32,709 bases of DNA from Gnetum montanum (taxonomy: Eukaryota > Streptophyta > Gnetopsida > Gnetales > Gnetaceae). Below, one piece after another: positions 28,900-32,709 of the stretch (within the stretch, counting starts at the first letter, position 1; every line of letters starts with the position of its first letter). The translations under genes were made by a program, and so were the position numbers. The notes under the pieces are model-generated. The model saw only the letters and a list, made by a program, of their open reading frames with translations, was not told the DNA's origin and searched no databases. Where the stretch lies: assembly GCA_015680685.1 (NCBI GenBank), contig MNCI01034296.1, positions 276,535 to 309,243 of the forward strand, in the 5' to 3' direction.

Positions 28900-31800
28900 T
28901 GTACAACAATGTCCATATACAACAGCCACCAAACAAGAAGATACCCAATGGCTGATTAATGAAGAAGAATGAGAGTCAAACATATGCATGAAACTAGTGG
29001 ACAAAATTACAAGTGCCTATATCAAAGAAATAGATAAACTAGAATATATACGAAGACATTCTCCTTACATTAAGTCACAACAAAAGAAGAACATTGAATA
29101 GGGAAAGTTAGAGATACCAGAAAAATATGAACCAGAACTAATAGAACTGAAAGCCCTACTAGATGCACTTGAATATGCTTTCCTTAACGATAAAAAACCA
29201 GCAATCATAAACGTCAATCTTGATAAAGAACAAAAGAGGAAATTATCAAAAGTGCTGAATAAATGAACAACTTTATTTACATGGTCTTATGATGAGATCA
29301 CTATTATTTATCCACACATTTATCGACATCGAATCCACACAGATCCAATTGTTAAACCACACTGTCAACCTCAATAAAGATTGAACCCCAAACTCAAAGA
29401 ATTTGTCAAACAAGAGTTGGAAAAGCTATTAAAAGTAGGGTTCAGCTATCCAATTTCAGGTAGCGAATGGATTGGCATATTAGTAATTAATTCGAAGAAG
29501 GGTGGCAAGTGGAGGATCTATATAAATTTCCAATTATTGAACATGGAAACATTCAAATATCATTACCCTTTGTCATTTGCTGACCAAGTCCTAGATACCA
29601 TTGTGGGACATCAGTAATATAACTTCCTAGATGGATACAACAAATATCATCAAATCTATATCGTACCAAAGAATCTAGAGAAAATAACTTTTACTAGTCC
29701 GTGGGGAATGTTTACATATAGAAAAATGTCATTTGACCTGTGTAATGCATGTGCCACCTGCCAGCAACCTATCCTTAGTATTTTCCAAAAATAAATTGGT
29801 AATGAATTTGAACTATCCATTGACAATTTTTCTACATATGAACTCAACTTCAAACAAGCTTTGGACCACTTAGAAAATTTTTCAAAAGATGTGTTAAAAC
29901 AAATTTGAAGCTCAATTGGCAAGAATATTCATTTAATGGACCAAGACGAAATAGTTCTAGGACATAAGGTATCTTATAAAGGAATTGAGGTAAATCCAAA
30001 TAAAATCAAAATCATCCAAAACATTACTCAAATGCCACAAAAAATTAAGGATATCAAATCATTCCTTAGCCATACAAGATAATGTAGAAGATTTATTGAA
30101 AATTTCTCAAAGATTGCAAAACCACTTGTTGAACTAACAAAGAAAGATGCATCGTTCTAGTGGTCAAAATGATGTGAGGAAACATTTGAAAGCCTAAAAA
30201 AAATTGATCAAGACACAAATCCTTTGAGCTTCAAACTAGTCTAAGCCTTTCCACATTATCATAGATACTTCAAACTATGTGTCAGGGGTAGTGTTAGCTC
30301 AACTTGATGATCAGAAATGACCATATTACATATATTGAACCTGTTGAAGCATCACCAAAGCATAACTTAACTATACCACCATAGAAAATGATCTTATGGA
30401 TGTGGTATATGCACTTGAAAAGTTTAGATATAATATGTTTGGGTATCCTATCTATTTTTATATCTAGGCCACAATGTCATTAGGTTTCTAATGAATAAAC
30501 CAACAATAAGTCCAAAAGTGATAAGATGGCTCGTCATCTTACAAGAATTCAACATCACAATGATTATAATAGATCACTTGTTAAGATTGAGATGGGAACC
30601 TTAAGAATATGAAGAACCATTATTAGACTAATTTCCCAATAAAAATTTATTACAAAGACAACAATGGTTTCAGCAATAAAGTCATGAATTGCTTATTACA
30701 TTACATATCTCACCACACAAGAATTTCCTGTTGAATTGGATAAGAGGCACAAAGAACAATTTCTCCACAGAGTAAAAAGATATATGGAAATTAATAGAAA
30801 TATTTACAAGATATATAATGATGGATTAATAAGATGGTGTATTCTAGATGAAAATCAACAAAGAGTTCTATGAAATATGTATGAAGGACCATGTGCTAGG
30901 TACTATGCAAGACGACGGATAACACTAAAATTGATGATGTCAAGCTACTTTTGGCCTATATTCAAGGATGCACATCAATTTGCATAATCTTATAAGAGTT
31001 TCTAAAGAGATGGAGGATTGACTATCAAAAGCAAAGGACCATAACAATGTTTACAGTTATTAGAATCCTTTAACATTTGGAGAATTGACTTTATGGGGTT
31101 CATCACATCTATGTTAAATGGAAAGTTTTACATTATAGTGACTATTGATTACTACACTAAATAGGTAGAAGTAGCTACAATTAAGGATTGCACAACCACA
31201 ACAACTGCAAAGTTCTTTCAACAACATGTGATGAACAAATTTGGAGTACTACAAATATTAATATCAGATAACAAGACTCATTTCACTGGACTACATTCAA
31301 GAAGCTAATGCAATAACTTAGGGTCAACTATAAATTAACTGCACCTTATCATTTTTAATACAATGGTTAAGCTAAAGTAACTAACAAAGAAATTACAAGA
31401 ATATTAACTAAAAACGTTAGTTAATATGGAAAGGACTCTAGCACTAGACTTAATGATGCTCTATGGGCATATCAATCAACCTGGAAACTTCCTATAGGAT
31501 ATTCACCATATGAATTAGTTTATGGAAGATTGCCTACATTACCAACTCAAGCAAAATTAAATACCTTTGCAACTGCTAACACACATGACCTAGACCTAGA
31601 CTTAACTCAAAAAGAATGAATAATGAATCTTAATCTCTTAGATGAAAATCAGTTAACAGCTCAAATGAGTAATGAAATTCATAAAATGTATTCCAAATGT
31701 AGGCATGATTTTAAAATTAGACAAGTAACCATTAAGACTAGAGATAAAGTCCTTTATCGTAATTCAAATCATGTGCCACAAAAGATAAAGTTTCAAACCT

Positions 31801-31930
31801 TATGAAAAGGACTTTATATCGTCCATGCTACCTATCAATCAAATGCCATGCAAATTTATCATCCAATGAACCCATAGAAACTCATCCTTATCAATATCCA
31901 AGTGAAATCATTTAGTGACTTTCCCTAATC
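28900..31930 (+). pseudogene. pol: Pol remnant: RT, RNase H, integrase (element E)
   Basis: Linker with QCPYTTATKQEDTQWL (~28909) and LIELKALLDALEYAF (~29140-29185). RT: NPKLKEFVKQELEKLLKVGF (29384-29443) and FLDGYN (~29626). The catalytic box reads IDNF (29819-29830) instead of IDDF. RNase H lies ~30260-30620. The integrase zinc-finger region (~30877-31010) has lost its His and Cys ligands (YEGP for HEGP; no CxxC). The core has RIDFMGF ~31082, VTIDYYTK ~31137, SDNKTHFTG ~31264 (usual SDNGTHF), and AKVTNKEI ~31371 with Lys in place of the catalytic Glu. ALWAYQSTWKLPIGYSPYEL follows at ~31456-31515, then KVLYRN-type C-terminal residues to ~31790. Many stops and shifts are present. It is collinear with A's pol. 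Confidence 0.85.
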
Positions 31931-32001
31931 TAGAGACTCTACCTTGCACACTAGACCATTTACCACCCATTCAATCTTCCAAGTTTCCACTTTTGATAAT
32001 G

Positions 32002-32034
32002 GTCATGGGGGTGTCAATTTTGACACTTGAGCAT
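32002..32034 (+). other. Polypurine-like box and short spacer before E 3' LTR
   Basis: GTCATGGGGGTG (32002-32013) matches the box after pol in A, C and F, but here only ~21 bp (with the inverted repeat TGTCAA/TTGACA) separate it from the LTR, instead of ~2 kb. It may act as the true polypurine tract of this copy. Confidence 0.5.
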
Positions 32035-32043
32035 TGATGAGTC

Positions 32044-32139
32044 ACGATATTGGACCCTCGATATCAGATACATGATATTGGAGGTATCGAAGTGATATCA
32101 GACATGCGATGTCGGAGCCTATCTCGTTGCCTATAAATA
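32044..32139 (+). promoter_or_regulatory. GATATC repeat cluster and TATA box (E 3' LTR)
   Basis: CGATATTGG, CGATATCAG, TGATATTGG and TGATATCAG alternate with ~15-bp spacing, followed by TATAAATA at 32132-32139. Confidence 0.55.
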
Positions 32140-32262
32140 AGAAACCGGGACACTTGGTTTGGTATTAGTTGTTTTAGTTCCTTAGCCGAACTCTTGTAGT
32201 TTTTCCCTTCTAAAGTTAGAATTATTTCTGAGAGCCTACAGTATGAGTCATAAAGTGAACGG

Positions 32263-32316
32263 ATCTTTATTCGAGCATTGTGTACCTGAGCACATCTTGT
32301 GACCGAAAATAAAGAT
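32263..32316 (+). promoter_or_regulatory. Poly(A)-signal hairpin (E 3' LTR)
   Basis: ATCTTTATT (32263-32271) pairs perfectly with AATAAAGAT (32308-32316). An inner CACA/TGTG pairing lies in the loop. Position is 131 bp after the TATA box. Confidence 0.65.
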
Positions 32317-32709
32317 GAACTTTATGATAAACCTTGCAACATTCAGAATAGCTTAATTATTGCATTTCATGTTATTTACTGTTATTCGATGCTTTCAATA
32401 GTTAATCAATGTTATTTCCATTGAATTGTTAATTATCAACGAATTAGCACACTCAGCATGACCACTTCGAGCATACATGGAACACTTGGTAACCTAGTAA
32501 CGATTAGCGTTTGGTAATTCCAGTAGTGTTACACTGGTTCAGGATGTGTCTAGCAAGTGGGAATGGATGCTAGTGTTAGGACTAGTTAGAGAATAGTTGA
32601 TTAGTTAAATCAGATTAGTTACTAAATTATTTCATTTTCCTATTTTAAGCACCAAGAACATAAAACATAAAAAGCATAAAAATCATATACCTCAAGTTTA
32701 CTTAACCAT

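Larger units (their letters stand above)
17333..32709 (+). mobile_element. Element E: Ty3/gypsy retrotransposon hosting element F
   Basis: 5' LTR (17333-18183), tRNA-Asp primer site (18185-18203), gag start (18327), gag interrupted by F (19480-26952), gag remainder, protease, RT, RNase H, integrase, GTCATGGGGG box (32002) and a 3' LTR from 32035 cut by the window end. Removing F and one CAAAT copy restores a continuous gag frame (…YKSLELK…). Domain order and primer type place it with A and F in one Athila/Tat-like family. It is dead: stops, frameshifts and altered catalytic residues occur throughout. Unlike A and F it has only ~21 bp between the GTCATGGGGG box and the LTR. Confidence 0.85.
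32035..32709 (+). mobile_element. 3' LTR of element E, cut by window end
   Basis: Starts TGATGAGTCACG. It contains GATATC-type repeats (32044-32105), TATAAATA (32132-32139), the poly(A)-signal hairpin (32263-32316) and AGGATGTGTCTAGCAAGTGG, also found in A (6228-6243 region) and F. It ends in the window at CTTAACCAT, the equivalent of F's TTAACCATACACCG. CpG content is much higher than in E's 5' LTR. Confidence 0.75.

Overview
The window looks like intergenic DNA of a plant with a large, repeat-rich nuclear genome (possibly a gymnosperm or another large-genome seed plant; the lineage is a guess). I see no host gene, no bacterial gene organisation, and no tRNA or rRNA gene. About 90% is explained as nested LTR retrotransposons in different states of decay. 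Names A, C, D, E and F are mine.

Layout. (1) 1-224: unassigned flank. (2) Element A, + strand, ~225-6552: Ty3/gypsy of Athila/Tat-like type; protease C-terminus, RT, RNase H and integrase are all broken, followed by ~2 kb of 3' noncoding DNA and a 3' LTR (5693-6552). Its 5' half lies outside the window. (3) Element C, + strand: only the pol end and 3' region (6553-7829) and its 3' LTR (7830-7872 plus 14317-15057). That LTR is split by (4) element D, - strand, 7873-14316: a Ty1/copia-like element with paired LTRs, a tRNA-iMet-type primer site, gag and a downstream additional ORF, but no visible pol. (5) 15058-17332: AT-rich flank with a 101-bp tandem duplication. (6) Element E, + strand, 17333 to beyond the window end: a gypsy relative of A with 5' LTR, tRNA-Asp primer site, gag, protease and pol, and a 3' LTR cut by the window end. 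Its gag is split by (7) element F, - strand, 19480-26952: the youngest element, bounded by a perfect 5-bp target duplication (CAAAT). F has near-complete LTRs (about 96% identical by hand count), primer site, polypurine tract and a gag-protease reading frame, but RT, RNase H and integrase are cleanly missing.

How the parts work together. A, C, E and F share one LTR architecture: TGATGAG...CTCATCA ends, a U3 cluster of GATATC-type palindromes, a TATAAATA box, and a hairpin that places the AATAAA poly(A) signal in its 3' arm, with pairing kept across six LTR copies. F adds three large hairpins in U5 with compensatory base changes. Both elements that have paired LTRs and complete internal regions, D and F, lack polymerase and integrase, so their spread must have relied on enzymes from relatives such as intact versions of A and E.

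Most promising for follow-up: F as a gag-protease-only element with structured leader RNA; the conserved poly(A)-signal hairpin; and D, a gag plus additional-ORF element with a U3-like palindrome array and TATA box in front of the second ORF. All boundaries and identities were read by eye.
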